In this document: piece by piece, positions 25,613 to 34,548 of the stretch
How positions within the stretch are numbered: position 1 is the first letter of the stretch
Layout of the letters: every line of letters starts with the position of its first letter
NCBI GenBank assembly: GCA_001803165.1
Contig: MHAZ01000021.1
Coordinates: 434,001 to 498,000 of the forward strand
Direction of reading: 5' to 3'
From: Stygiobacter sp. RIFOXYC2_FULL_38_25
GTDB lineage: Bacteria; Bacteroidota; Ignavibacteria; Ignavibacteriales; Melioribacteraceae
Length of the DNA stretch: 64,000 nt
The notes under the pieces: model-generated
The model's database searches: none
The model's input: the letters and a program-made list of their open reading frames with translations, nothing else
Told to the model about the DNA's origin: nothing
Position numbers and translations under genes: made by a program

Positions 25613-27367
25613 ATGAAATCTCTCTCGAAAATATTTTTTCTTGTCGTTGTGATTAGTTCAGTTTACTTCGCTCAGAATCCGAATCAGAAAACTTACTGCA
25701 ACCCGATGGATATTAATTACCGCTACAACTGGGAACAGATCAACGAGAAAATTTCCTACCGCAGCGGCGCTGATCCGGTAATTGTGAATCACAAAGGAGA
25801 ATACTTTTTATTCGTTACAATCTCCGGCGGCTATTGGCATTCCAAGGATTTGCTGAACTGGAAATACGTTGAGCCAAGCAAATGGCCTATGGAAGATATA
25901 TGCGCTCCGGCAGCGCTTTCTGTACGAGATACACTTTATTTGTTTCAATCAACTTTTCAGCAGCGACCAATATTTTTTTCTACAGAGCCGGAAAAAGGAA
26001 AGCTAAACTTTTTCAACCGCTGGCTTACTCTTTTGCCCGATACAATTGGTCCTTGGGATCCCGCGATATTTCATGATGAAGACACAGACCGCTGGTTTAT
26101 GTATTGGGGCTCATCGAATGTTTATCCCATTTACGGGAGCGAGCTTGATCATAACAATAAATTGATTTACAAAGGAGAGATTAAAAAATTTATTTATCTG
26201 CATCCCGAGAAGCACGGCTGGGAGCGGTTCGGTCCCAACCACTCGGATATAATCAATCCATTTATCGAAGGTGCTTGGATGACCAAGCATAACGGAAAAT
26301 ATTATTTACAATATGCCGCGCCGGGAACTGAATATAACGTTTACGCTAACGGAACTTATGTAGGCAACGACCCGCTTGGTCCATTTGAGTATGCGGCGAA
26401 TAATCCGATCTCTTATAAGCCGGGCGGATTTATGACGGGCGCCGGACATGGAAATACATTTCAAGATAATTTTGGAAATTACTGGAACACCGGAACGCCG
26501 TGGATAGCAATTAATTGGAACTTCGAGCGGCGCATTGCAATGTTTCCCGCTTTTTTTGATAAAGATGATTTGATGTATGCCAACACCCGCTTCGGCGATT
26601 TTCCTCATTACCTTCCAACTAAAAAACTTGCTAGCAAAGACGAGCTCTTTACCGGATGGATGCTTCTCTCCTACAAAAAACCGGTAACTGCTTCTTCCGT
26701 GAAAGATACTTTTACTGTTGCTCGAGTAACTGATGAAAATCCGCGCACGTTCTGGGTTGCGGAAAACAATAAGCGTGGCGAGTGGCTTCAAATAGATTTG
26801 AAAGACAATTATGAAGTGATGGCTGTGCAGATTCATTTCGCAGATTATAAATCAAACATTTATGATAACGACTCAGCAAATGTTTACACACAGTACAAAT
26901 TTTATTCTTCACTCGATGGAAAAACTTGGCAGATAATTGTTGATCTTTCAAAAGAAAAACAAGACAGACCAAACGGTTACTTTGAATTAAGCGTTCCGGT
27001 AAACGCACGTTACATTAAATATGAAAATATTTACGCGCCTACACCAAATCTTGCTGTGAGTGATATTAGAATTTTTGGTAACGGTTTTGGTAAAGCTCCG
27101 CAATCTCCAACCGGTTTAACGGTTGTTCGCGATAAAGATGAGCGCAATGCATTTATAACTTGGAATAAAGTTGATGGCGCCGTTGGCTATAATATTCTTT
27201 GGGGAATTGGAAAAGATAAACTCTATCAGACTTATCAAATCTGGGCTGATGGGGAAAGTAAATTAGAGTTGAGAGCTTTAACGGCAGATCAAGATTATTG
27301 CTTCGCCATCGAAGCATTCAATGAAACCGGCGTTTCAAAAATAAGCGATGTGGTATACTGCAAATGA
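25613..27367 (+). CDS. Secreted GH43-type glycosidase with discoidin-like CBM and FN3
   Basis: A 584-residue exported glycosidase. The signal peptide is MKSLSKIFFLVVVISSVYFA. The five-bladed propeller carries the three carboxylates expected in clan-F GH43 enzymes: Asp54 (SGADP), Asp149 (WDPAIF) and Glu219 (IEGAW). Residues ~350-490 resemble an F5/8-type C (discoidin) carbohydrate-binding domain (TFWVAENNKRGEWLQIDL), and ~497-584 a fibronectin type III domain (SPTGLTVVRD ... YCFAIEAFNETG). GH43 enzymes attack arabinoxylan, arabinan or galactan; the exact substrate is unknown. Its 3' end overlaps the HIT-like gene by 4 bases. Confidence 0.85.
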   Translation: MKSLSKIFFLVVVISSVYFAQNPNQKTYCNPMDINYRYNWEQINEKISYRSGADPVIVNHKGEYFLFVTISGGYWHSKDLLNWKYVEPSKWPMEDICAPAALSVRDTLYLFQSTFQQRPIFFSTEPEKGKLNFFNRWLTLLPDTIGPWDPAIFHDEDTDRWFMYWGSSNVYPIYGSELDHNNKLIYKGEIKKFIYLHPEKHGWERFGPNHSDIINPFIEGAWMTKHNGKYYLQYAAPGTEYNVYANGTYVGNDPLGPFEYAANNPISYKPGGFMTGAGHGNTFQDNFGNYWNTGTPWIAINWNFERRIAMFPAFFDKDDLMYANTRFGDFPHYLPTKKLASKDELFTGWMLLSYKKPVTASSVKDTFTVARVTDENPRTFWVAENNKRGEWLQIDLKDNYEVMAVQIHFADYKSNIYDNDSANVYTQYKFYSSLDGKTWQIIVDLSKEKQDRPNGYFELSVPVNARYIKYENIYAPTPNLAVSDIRIFGNGFGKAPQSPTGLTVVRDKDERNAFITWNKVDGAVGYNILWGIGKDKLYQTYQIWADGESKLELRALTADQDYCFAIEAFNETGVSKISDVVYCK

Positions 27368-27786
27368 GTGAATACATATTCAAAGACGAAATTGTTTTTA
27401 TTAGCAATGCTTTTACAATTGGACAAGATTGGGAATGCCCAATTCCGGCATTTTTTATTTTAGTTCCCAATAGAAAGATTAGAACAATAGATGAGCTTAC
27501 AGAAGAAGAAGCAAGCGAATATATTTTTCTTGTCCGCAAGCTTCGCAAAGGAATGAAAGATATCCTCAACATTCAAGACGTTTACTTTTTTCAGAACGAA
27601 GACACAAAACACAATTACCACTTATGGATATTTCCACGCCATAGTTGGATGGAGCCATTCGGCAAAGAAATTAAATCCGTTAAGCCAATTATGGATTATT
27701 CGATTAAAGAAATGATGAAGGAGAATGTCTTAGCTGAAGTAAGAAGCTGCGTTCAGAAAATGAAATTGTTTATGAATAACCGTTGA
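27364..27786 (+). CDS. HIT-superfamily-like protein with degenerate motif
   Basis: A 140-residue protein. FFILVPNRKIRTIDELTEEEASEYIF (read in parts) and VYFFQNEDTKHNYHLWIFPRH match the HIT-like (Ap4A hydrolase / GalT type) fold, but the classic H-x-H-x-H triad is altered: residues 83-93 read HNYHLWIFPRH, so the histidines are at 83, 86 and 93. The catalytic middle histidine cannot be assigned with confidence. It overlaps the upstream glycosidase stop by 4 bases (ATGA), an arrangement of translational coupling. Confidence 0.6.
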   Translation: MSEYIFKDEIVFISNAFTIGQDWECPIPAFFILVPNRKIRTIDELTEEEASEYIFLVRKLRKGMKDILNIQDVYFFQNEDTKHNYHLWIFPRHSWMEPFGKEIKSVKPIMDYSIKEMMKENVLAEVRSCVQKMKLFMNNR

Positions 27787-27789
27787 CTT

Positions 27790-27871
27790 TAGGCTTGGTT
27801 GTGTTGTTGCTCTCCGTGTAACTCCGTGTTGCCTCTGTGTCTCTCTGTGTAATTCTTTTTCTTACACAGAG
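27790..27871. repeat. Repetitive 'CTCTGTGT' stretch with bidirectional hairpin
   Basis: The gap between convergent genes contains CTCCGTGTAA, CTCTGTGTC and CTCTGTGTAA units. CTCTGTGTAA (27843-27852) and TTACACAGAG (27862-27871) form a perfect 10-bp stem around a T-rich loop, so it can serve as a terminator from either side. Confidence 0.6.
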
Positions 27872-27887
27872 CCACGCTGAGAATAAA

Positions 27888-29147
27888 CTATTTTATTTTC
27901 GCTGAATGAAATTCCAACTCGAAAATTTCTACGTATTTGTCTTGCAAGTCTAGTTCTTCGGCATCCTTCCGGTTAACATTTAGTATGCGTTCATCAAAAC
28001 CATGATTGCGCGTGCGCAAATTTCTCTCGTGCTGAGATTTATGAAACCTCAGCAACTCTCCTTTCCAAGCGGCTTCTGCTTCACCGAAAGTTGTAATCAC
28101 ATCATTCCGAATACCAATTGTTTTCGGGTCTTTGTTTAGAAAAGCTATAACCGGTTTTGTCTCAGTTTCTAATATCTTCTTGAACATCGCGTACGTACGC
28201 TGATGATCTGTATTCGTATCATTTCCGTGAGGAAGAAAAACTAAGTCGGGAGTATGCTTCTCCCAAAACTCTTTGATGCGTGAAAAATTGCTTTCGTTTA
28301 CGTTCATGTGTTTGGTTTCATCGTTTTCTAAGCGAAGAAAAGTTATTTGTTCTGGCGGCAAACCGAAAAATTGAATGCTCGCCTTCTGCTCTTCTTCGCG
28401 GATTATGGCTTTGTCATCGCTTCCGAGTTTTGCGGCGTAAGTATCTTCTACTCCGCTAACACCCGTTGTAAGTACTGCTAAAATAATTTCGTTACCATTT
28501 TGATGAAGCGCGCGCATAGTTACGCCTATCGCGTCAAAATCATCCGGGTGGGGCGCAAGCAGAACAATGTTTAATGAAGCTGGGATTTTCAATTCATGCA
28601 AAATTACCGGATGAGGTTTTTCATCAAACTGTTTCTTCAGCCAATCCAGTGCAGTTAAAGAATAGACAGAGTATTCGTCGGATTCTTCCTTATATCTGAA
28701 CCCAAATTTCTCCATCAGCTTTATTGATTTTATGTTTTTAGGCATAGCTTCCCCAATGATGCACTTCAGTTTCATTTTCTGAAAGCCAAAATTGATTACT
28801 GCCGGAACAACTTCTTGCATTACTCCTTTGCCCCAAAAGTCGGGATGAAGCACAAAGCCAATATCGGCTTTGCTTTCAGTTACGGAAATATTCCACAAAC
28901 AAATTGTGCCAATTACTTTTGAGTTGTTTTTTTCTGTGATGCCCCAAAAGAACCAGCCGTCTTCCCCGCTATTTATCTTTTCGATAAAGCGTTTTGCGTC
29001 TTCCTGCGTTTCAGCTTTTTCAATTTCAATGTGCTCAAGGATTCTTTCGTCCGAGCGAAGAAATAAGATTTCTTCGGCATCACTAAGAATAAGCTGGCGA
29101 AGCTCAAACTGATCTGTTATCAAAACCTGTGAACTGTTGTTAGTCAT
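27888..29147 (-). CDS. GNAT acetyltransferase fused to PIG-L/LmbE deacetylase
   Basis: A 419-residue two-domain enzyme. Residues ~10-170 are a RimJ/RimL-type GNAT domain (FELRQLILSDAEEI, GWFFWGITE, GFVLHPDFWGKGVMQEVV, NIKSIKLMEKFGF). Residues ~190-419 are a PIG-L/LmbE N-deacetylase with the metal motif PHPDD (199-203) and a later FLPHGNDTNTDHQRT. PIG-L enzymes remove acetyl groups from N-acetylglucosaminyl substrates, so acetyl addition and removal are on one chain. Such a fusion is unusual but the chain has no stop or frameshift. It overlaps the lipid-kinase gene by 4 bases. Confidence 0.8.
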   Translation of the reverse strand: MTNNSSQVLITDQFELRQLILSDAEEILFLRSDERILEHIEIEKAETQEDAKRFIEKINSGEDGWFFWGITEKNNSKVIGTICLWNISVTESKADIGFVLHPDFWGKGVMQEVVPAVINFGFQKMKLKCIIGEAMPKNIKSIKLMEKFGFRYKEESDEYSVYSLTALDWLKKQFDEKPHPVILHELKIPASLNIVLLAPHPDDFDAIGVTMRALHQNGNEIILAVLTTGVSGVEDTYAAKLGSDDKAIIREEEQKASIQFFGLPPEQITFLRLENDETKHMNVNESNFSRIKEFWEKHTPDLVFLPHGNDTNTDHQRTYAMFKKILETETKPVIAFLNKDPKTIGIRNDVITTFGEAEAAWKGELLRFHKSQHERNLRTRNHGFDERILNVNRKDAEELDLQDKYVEIFELEFHSAKIK

Positions 29148-30067
29148 TCTTTCACTTCCGTCAAAAACTTAATTTCTTTATGTAGCAGTGAAACATTAAG
29201 CGGCAGCTTTCCGACAAGTTCACCATCGGCTTCAATATAGCATGATTCGCCAATTGGTTCTATGCTCATGCTTTCTGCTTCACCGTAAACTATTCCCGGG
29301 TGTTTTAAGTACGCGCACTTTTTTAGCTTGCCAACATTCTTTAAATAATCGAACAAGCTTACATCTCCGGCAAGAGTAAGTGCCATTTTGCCATCGTTTA
29401 CTTTTGCGTGAGGCGCTATGCCAAGTCCGCTGCCAAAATATTTTGCATTGGCAAAGCTTAAGAGCAAAACGTTTCCCTCATAATAAAAATCAGCCGAGCT
29501 AACTTTTATTTGTTTCTTTCTGTAATTCAAAAAGGATTTTACGGTAGCGGTGTAATAGGCAATGTTGGGTCCGTAAGTTTTGTGCCCTTCGTTTACACGT
29601 TTCGCTACTTCTGCATCAAGACCAACGCCGGCAATGTTGGTAAAGTAAACAGTAGTATCATTTCCATCCAAAGTTTTGCAATCTATCTTGCCAATGTCCA
29701 TATCAATTACATTGTTGTTTGCGATAAGCTTGTGCAGATAAGAAATCTTTCCGGAAAGTTTTAATGTGCGCGCAAAATCATTTCCGCTTCCAACCGGAAG
29801 CAATCCTACAATTAAATTTTCTCTTTGGTTTTTCGGAACATGCATAATTCCGTTAATTACTTCATGCATCGTTCCATCGCCACCGACGGCAATTAAATAA
29901 TCAGTTCCGGAGTTGGCGATTTTTTCGGCAAAGTCTTCAGCCGATTTGCTTGTCTTTGTAATGAAGTAGTCTGTAACAAATTCTTTTTCCAGATACTTTT
30001 CGGCTTCGTACTGAATTCTGTGTTTGCGTAAGTGCTTTCCGTGGAGAACGAAGGTAATTTTTTTCAA
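29144..30067 (-). CDS. YegS/BmrU-type diacylglycerol/lipid kinase
   Basis: A 307-residue soluble lipid kinase of the DagK/YegS family. The nucleotide-binding motif GGDGTMHEVINGIMH and the second motif LPVGSGNDFART match the DAGK catalytic domain, and the C-terminal half is beta-rich (ADFYYEGNVLLLSFANAKYFGSG). It phosphorylates diacylglycerol, sphingoid or similar lipids from ATP; the substrate is not readable. The 4-base overlap with the GNAT/PIG-L gene suggests a joint transcript, possibly for lipid-linked glycan or surface modification (inference). Confidence 0.88.
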   Translation of the reverse strand: MKKITFVLHGKHLRKHRIQYEAEKYLEKEFVTDYFITKTSKSAEDFAEKIANSGTDYLIAVGGDGTMHEVINGIMHVPKNQRENLIVGLLPVGSGNDFARTLKLSGKISYLHKLIANNNVIDMDIGKIDCKTLDGNDTTVYFTNIAGVGLDAEVAKRVNEGHKTYGPNIAYYTATVKSFLNYRKKQIKVSSADFYYEGNVLLLSFANAKYFGSGLGIAPHAKVNDGKMALTLAGDVSLFDYLKNVGKLKKCAYLKHPGIVYGEAESMSIEPIGESCYIEADGELVGKLPLNVSLLHKEIKFLTEVKE

Positions 30068-30095
30068 AGCCTTTCCTTAGCAGAATTTTGAAATG

Positions 30096-30488
30096 TTATT
30101 TCTTAAAATATGCTTTCATTGGTAAAAGATAGTAATCTATCCACCCTTGTTTGTATGCGTTGCCTTGTCCCTTTGGTATTTGGGTATGCTCAATTGTTGC
30201 TTTGCATCCGCCGCGAATGTCTTCTAAGTTTACAACAAGCAGAGAATCGAGATCGCCATCGGCAAACTCTGATGAACGCCATGTTTGTATTATTCTATTG
30301 TCTTTGACAAGATCAAGATTTCTTCCAGTGATGTAGCCATCCCCAGCTTTGAACTTCCCACCAACTTTTGAAGAAACAAAAGATTCGAAGCCGGTCATAT
30401 CTGTGTGTTGTTTGCTGCTGAGCCAGGCATTGTAAATTATCTTTGCCGGAACGGGAAACTTTGCGGAGACTTTTAGTTGGTCTAACAT
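30096..30488 (-). CDS. SRPBCC (AHSA1-like) domain protein
   Basis: A 130-residue protein matching the START/SRPBCC fold: FPVPAKIIYNAWLSS at the N-terminus, TDMTGFESFVSSKVGGKF, the tryptophan signature IIQTWRSS, and the C-terminal helix GWIDYYLLPMKAYF. These are the blocks of the AHSA1 (activator of Hsp90 ATPase homologue) group. Small hydrophobic ligand binding is the usual role; the ligand is unknown. It is 28 bases from the lipid-kinase start on the same strand and may be the first gene of that operon. Confidence 0.8.
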   Translation of the reverse strand: MLDQLKVSAKFPVPAKIIYNAWLSSKQHTDMTGFESFVSSKVGGKFKAGDGYITGRNLDLVKDNRIIQTWRSSEFADGDLDSLLVVNLEDIRGGCKATIEHTQIPKGQGNAYKQGWIDYYLLPMKAYFKK

Positions 30489-30604
30489 TGGTCACTCTTT
30501 TTTGTTCGTAATGTTATAGTAAAAGATAAAGAAGAATTTGACAAGTCGCTTCAAGAAAGTTAGGCCGCTCTTTCCTAATTTGTATTCAATAAATATAAGG
30601 TGTT

Positions 30605-30647
30605 GCGGCTTCGCGCCTTTGCGAGACGTTTTTTCTCGCTAAGCCGC
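30605..30647. repeat. Dispersed palindromic 'CGCAAAG' repeat
   Basis: GCGGCTT (30605-30611) pairs with AAGCCGC (30641-30647) and GCGAG (30621-30625) with CTCGC (30635-30639); the tail GTCGCAAAGAAAAG resembles the fragments near 11333 and 43201. It runs up to the acyl-CoA synthetase start, so apparent coding sequence upstream of 30666 is part of the repeat. Confidence 0.65.
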
Positions 30648-30665
30648 AGAGTCGCAAAGAAAAGT

Positions 30666-32732
30666 ATGAATCCAATTTCTAATTTCTTCTATCCAAAATC
30701 TATCTGTGTTGCCGGCGCATCAACAAAAGAAAAAAGCATCGGCTATGAAATATTAAAGACTATCAAAATTTATAACTACACAGGTAAGGTTTTTCCGGTT
30801 AATCCCAAAGTCGATGAAGTGCTTGGTTACAAATGCTTTCATTCGATTGAAGAAATCAGCGAGCCGATTGATTTGGCAATTATCGTTGTTCCCAAACAGT
30901 TTGCGGAAGAAACTATAGATACACTTCTAAGCAGAAATGTGAAATCAATTATTCTTATTACGGCTGGATTTAAGGAAACCGGCAAAGATGGTGAAGAAGT
31001 TGAAAAACGAATTGTAGAAAAAATTTCAACCGCCGGCGCTCGAATGGTTGGACCAAATTGCATGGGTGTTATTAATACTTTATCTGATGTAAAACTCAAC
31101 GCTACTTTTGTTGCCGAGAAACCGGAAACCGGCGCTACGGGATTTCTATCCCAGAGCGGCGCGCTTGGTGCGGCTGTATTAAATTCTTTGCGCGAGACGG
31201 ATATTAAGTTTGCTCACTTTATAAGTGTTGGCAACAAAGGTGATATAAACGAAAACGATATTTTGCATTTTTGGGAAAGTGATGAGAATATAAAAACGCT
31301 TGCGTTCTATCTGGAAAGCTTTATCAACGGCGAAGAGTTTTTGCTTCTGTTTATCAATGGCGAAATAGAAAAGCCGGCGATTGTGCTCAAAGCCGGAAGA
31401 ACTCAAAGCGGAATGAAAGCGGCTTCTTCTCATACCGGCGCGCTGAGCGGTAAAGATAAGGTTGTTGATGCGCTGCTTAATCAGTTTGGAATTATCCGCG
31501 TGGATAATCTTAACGAATTGTTTAATACCGCAAAGGGATTTGAAAACTTTCCGCTTCCCAAAGGAAATAGAATTGCTGTAGTTACAAATGCCGGCGGTCC
31601 GGCAATACTTTGTGTTGATTCGCTTGAAAAGCAAAATCTTATGCTCGCTAATTTTTCTGATGAGACCAAAAAGAAATTACGCGAGATTGTTCATCCGGAA
31701 GGGAGTGTAGAAAATCCGGTTGATCTTTTGCCGGGAGGAAATGCCGCAACATACAAGCTTGTTAACGAAATAGTGTGCGCAGAAGAAAACGTTGATGCTG
31801 TAATTTCAATTTTTGTTGAGCCGGTAATGGTTGAACCGTTTGGGGTTGTTGAAAGTGTTTACTCTATAGAGGATGCAAAACCAATTTTACAAGTTGTAAT
31901 GCCGCTTCCGGAGTTTTGGCAAAAGTACAGAAGCGAAAGCGTTAAAAAACTTCCTCTATTCAAAAATCCCGAAGACCCGGCAGAGGTTTTATCTAATATA
32001 CTTTTTTATTCATCGGGAAAATGTAAAATAGAACGTAATAGAAACGAGTACGCTATTGCCGTAAATACAAAGCCAAAAGCTAATTCGTTTCCCGGCGGCT
32101 TTATTTCACAAAATGAAATTTCATCTTTATGCAACGAATATAATCTTCCGCTAATCAAAAGCGTGGTTGTTAAGCCAAACGAACTTGGTAAAATCGAACA
32201 AGATTATTTTCCGCTAGTGATTAAGGGAATTAATCCAAGCGTGATTCACAAATCTGAACTGAGCGCAGTTAAGCTGAACATTAAAACAAAAGAAGAGTTG
32301 TTCATAGCGTCAGAAGAAATTAAAGCGAGTTTCGCAAAAGCCGGGTTCTCTGTTGATGAATTTCTTATTCAGCAGTTTGTAAAAACAAAACATGAACTGC
32401 TAATCGGTGGTTTCCGCGATCCTTCTTTTGGTCCCATTATAATGTTCGGCTCCGGCGGAAAGTATGTAGAAGTTTTCGACGATGTGAAAATCAAATCATG
32501 CTATTTGTGCAACGAAGACATTGATGAACTGATTAATCAAACAAGCATCGGAAAGATTTTGCGCGGTGTGCGCGGTGAATCCGCCGCCAATTTTACTGAA
32601 TTGAAGCGCATAATTAAACAATGCTCTATTATGATGCTCGAAAACAAAAACGTTACCGAATTGGACTTGAACCCGTTGATTGTTGGTGAGGATAATAAAT
32701 TTTATGCGGTGGACATTCGCGTAAAAGCTTAA
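30666..32732 (+). CDS. Acetate/acyl-CoA synthetase, ADP-forming
   Basis: A 688-residue NDP-forming acyl-CoA synthetase with fused alpha and beta parts. Residues ~1-130 are the CoA-binding Rossmann domain (ICVAGASTKEKSIGYEI ... VFPVNPK ... ITAGFKE); the middle ligase-CoA domain carries the phosphohistidine motif SSHTGALSG; residues ~470-688 form an ATP-grasp domain (SEVVVKPNELG..., HKSELSAVKLN, FGPIIMFGSGGKYVEVFDD). It interconverts acyl-CoA + ADP + Pi and acid + ATP + CoA, giving ATP by substrate-level phosphorylation in fermentation. Start: the ATG at 30666; the 22 residues upstream in frame are encoded by the repeat. Confidence 0.92.
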   Translation: MNPISNFFYPKSICVAGASTKEKSIGYEILKTIKIYNYTGKVFPVNPKVDEVLGYKCFHSIEEISEPIDLAIIVVPKQFAEETIDTLLSRNVKSIILITAGFKETGKDGEEVEKRIVEKISTAGARMVGPNCMGVINTLSDVKLNATFVAEKPETGATGFLSQSGALGAAVLNSLRETDIKFAHFISVGNKGDINENDILHFWESDENIKTLAFYLESFINGEEFLLLFINGEIEKPAIVLKAGRTQSGMKAASSHTGALSGKDKVVDALLNQFGIIRVDNLNELFNTAKGFENFPLPKGNRIAVVTNAGGPAILCVDSLEKQNLMLANFSDETKKKLREIVHPEGSVENPVDLLPGGNAATYKLVNEIVCAEENVDAVISIFVEPVMVEPFGVVESVYSIEDAKPILQVVMPLPEFWQKYRSESVKKLPLFKNPEDPAEVLSNILFYSSGKCKIERNRNEYAIAVNTKPKANSFPGGFISQNEISSLCNEYNLPLIKSVVVKPNELGKIEQDYFPLVIKGINPSVIHKSELSAVKLNIKTKEELFIASEEIKASFAKAGFSVDEFLIQQFVKTKHELLIGGFRDPSFGPIIMFGSGGKYVEVFDDVKIKSCYLCNEDIDELINQTSIGKILRGVRGESAANFTELKRIIKQCSIMMLENKNVTELDLNPLIVGEDNKFYAVDIRVKA

Positions 32733-32805
32733 TTTTTTATTTGCGCAATGATTTATATTTTTGAAGTGTAAAATTTTACTGGAGACACCGGGTTGAAAAG
32801 ATAAT

Positions 32806-32884
32806 AACGGATTAAGATAATTTGCGGTTTACCTTTTACGGAAAACCATTTTGTAGTGCAGATAATCTTTATCCGTTCCTTTTT
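32806..32884 (+). terminator. Large two-part hairpin in the leader of the ABC-F gene
   Basis: AACGGATTAAG... (32806-32825) and ...CTTTATCCGTT (32858-32877) form a ~20-bp stem with three mismatches; inside it GGTTTACC/GGAAAACC (32826-32833, 32840-32847) adds a second hairpin. A TTTTT run follows at 32880-32884. It may end the upstream synthetase transcript or be the first element of a regulatory leader. Confidence 0.6.
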
Positions 32885-32887
32885 AGC

Positions 32888-32933
32888 CCGTGGTTAATAA
32901 CCGCGGCAAGCGGTTTTTCTATTTTAAACCGCT
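32888..32933 (+). promoter_or_regulatory. Competing-hairpin (attenuator-like) leader of the ABC-F gene
   Basis: Four arms can pair in exclusive ways: GTGGTT (890s), AACCGC (32899-32904), GCGGTTT (32910-32916) and AAACCGC (32926-32932). Arms 1+2 and 3+4 can pair together, while 2+3 excludes both. Arms 3+4 give an 8-bp stem AGCGGTTT/AAACCGCT ending 30 bases ahead of the ATG. A tiny ORF (TTG-AAA-AGA-TAA at 32793) lies upstream with GGAG. The regulatory role is inferred from layout only. Confidence 0.5.
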
Positions 32934-32963
32934 CATCATCATTCACAACAAAAGTAAAAGATT

Positions 32964-34463
32964 ATGAGCAAACAATTTCTAAAATTTAACAGCGTTACCT
33001 TTGGTTACGAAAACTCAATAAACGATATATTCAGCGATGTTTCTTTCCAACTCACAAATGGCTGGACGGGATTAATCGGAGCTAATGGATCGGGCAAGAC
33101 GACTCTATTAAAACTCGCGAGCGGATTAATTAAATGCGGCAGCGGATCAATCGAGTTTCCGCTCAATGTTTATTATAACGAACAACGAACCGATGAACCT
33201 CCAAATAATTTTGAAGAGTTGCTGCAAAGCTACGATAATCGTTCTCTCCGCCTAATTAACGAATTAGATATTAAGCCGGATTGGCTCAATCGCTGGGGCA
33301 CCCTCTCGCATGGCGAACGAAAGCGCGCTCAAATTGCGTGTGCGCTAGTAAGTAATCCGGAGCTACTGGCAATTGATGAGCCCACAAATCATCTCGATGA
33401 AAAAGCTAAAGAAATGATTTATAATTCATTAAAGTCCTTTCGCGGTATTGGATTGATTGTTAGTCACGATAGAGACTTGCTCGAAAATTTATGCGGCCAA
33501 TTTCTCTTTGTTGAATCTTCCGGAGTTGATTTCCGGCATGGGAAATTATCCGAAGTTCTATCACAACGAAAATCCGAAAATGAATTTTCATTAAAGCAGC
33601 TTGACTTGAAGAAGCTGGAAATCAACAAGCTCGAAAAGGAGTACCAAAGAAGAAGCGCGATAGTTGATAAAAGCAAAAATAAAATGTCTAAAAAGAAAAT
33701 TGATAGAAACGACCGTGATGCCAAAGGGAAAATAGATTTAGCCAGATTAACCGGAAAAGATGCTATTGGCGGTAGATTAAAAACTATTATGAAATCCCGG
33801 GTAGAAAATGCGAAGACCGAGTTACAAAATATTGATGTAAGGCGTGAATTTAAAACCGGCATTATGCTTTCCGGTTCTTTCTCTCACAGAAATTATCTGC
33901 TAAATCTGGAAGCCGGTACGCTGCAACTTTCCACAGACAAAATACTTTCATACGACAATTTGATTATTACACCCACGGATAGAATAGCACTTACCGGAGA
34001 AAATGGCTCCGGAAAGAGTTCACTTATCCGCCATATTCTCAAGTCTATTAATGCTGAACCGGAAAACATAACATACATTCCACAAGAAATTTCTGTTGAA
34101 GAAACAAAAGCAGTACTAAGTGAAATCAGAAACCTTTCAAACGAACAGCTTGGGAAGCTACTAATTATAGTTAGCAGACTTGGCTCCGATGCAAAACGAA
34201 TTCTCGATACGGAAATTCCAAGCCCAGGTGAAACAAGAAAGCTTCTTCTTGGTCTCGGCATTACAAAGAATCCCCACATAATAATTATGGACGAACCGAC
34301 AAATCACATGGATATTGTTTCAATAGAGTGCTTGGAAGACGCGTTACAAAATGTTTCTTGTGCGCTGTTGCTTGTTAGCCACGATAGAATTTTTCTTGAT
34401 AGAGTTACACAAATAAACTGGAAAATCATTCATAGCGGTAAAAATTTGGAACTGCTTACTTGA
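32964..34463 (+). CDS. ABC-F family ATPase (ribosome-associated)
   Basis: A 499-residue protein with two ABC ATPase domains and no membrane segments. Domain 1: Walker A GANGSGKTT, signature LSHGERKR, Walker B LLAIDEPTNHLDEKA. Domain 2: GENGSGKSS, signature-like SPGETRK and IIMDEPTNHMDIVS. Between them is a charged linker (RRSAIVDKSKNKMSKKKIDRNDRD) that in ABC-F proteins reaches into the ribosome. The family covers translation factors and antibiotic-protection proteins; which this is cannot be told from sequence. The structured leader just upstream is of the sort that regulates resistance-type ABC-F genes. Confidence 0.88.
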   Translation: MSKQFLKFNSVTFGYENSINDIFSDVSFQLTNGWTGLIGANGSGKTTLLKLASGLIKCGSGSIEFPLNVYYNEQRTDEPPNNFEELLQSYDNRSLRLINELDIKPDWLNRWGTLSHGERKRAQIACALVSNPELLAIDEPTNHLDEKAKEMIYNSLKSFRGIGLIVSHDRDLLENLCGQFLFVESSGVDFRHGKLSEVLSQRKSENEFSLKQLDLKKLEINKLEKEYQRRSAIVDKSKNKMSKKKIDRNDRDAKGKIDLARLTGKDAIGGRLKTIMKSRVENAKTELQNIDVRREFKTGIMLSGSFSHRNYLLNLEAGTLQLSTDKILSYDNLIITPTDRIALTGENGSGKSSLIRHILKSINAEPENITYIPQEISVEETKAVLSEIRNLSNEQLGKLLIIVSRLGSDAKRILDTEIPSPGETRKLLLGLGITKNPHIIIMDEPTNHMDIVSIECLEDALQNVSCALLLVSHDRIFLDRVTQINWKIIHSGKNLELLT

Positions 34464-34548
34464 GCTGTGTCTTCATACTTCTTAATTCTTTGGTTATCTT
34501 TGGGCTGAATTTTTTTTGCTCAATCTTATTTAATCGAGATGTGGCTTT

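Noticed and set aside
26306-27008. Minus-strand ORFs within the GH43 gene
   Set aside because: They are shadows of the well-supported glycosidase.
30600-30665. Longer N-terminus for the acyl-CoA synthetase
   Set aside because: The added 22 residues are Arg-rich translation of a palindromic repeat; the ATG at 30666 matches the family start.
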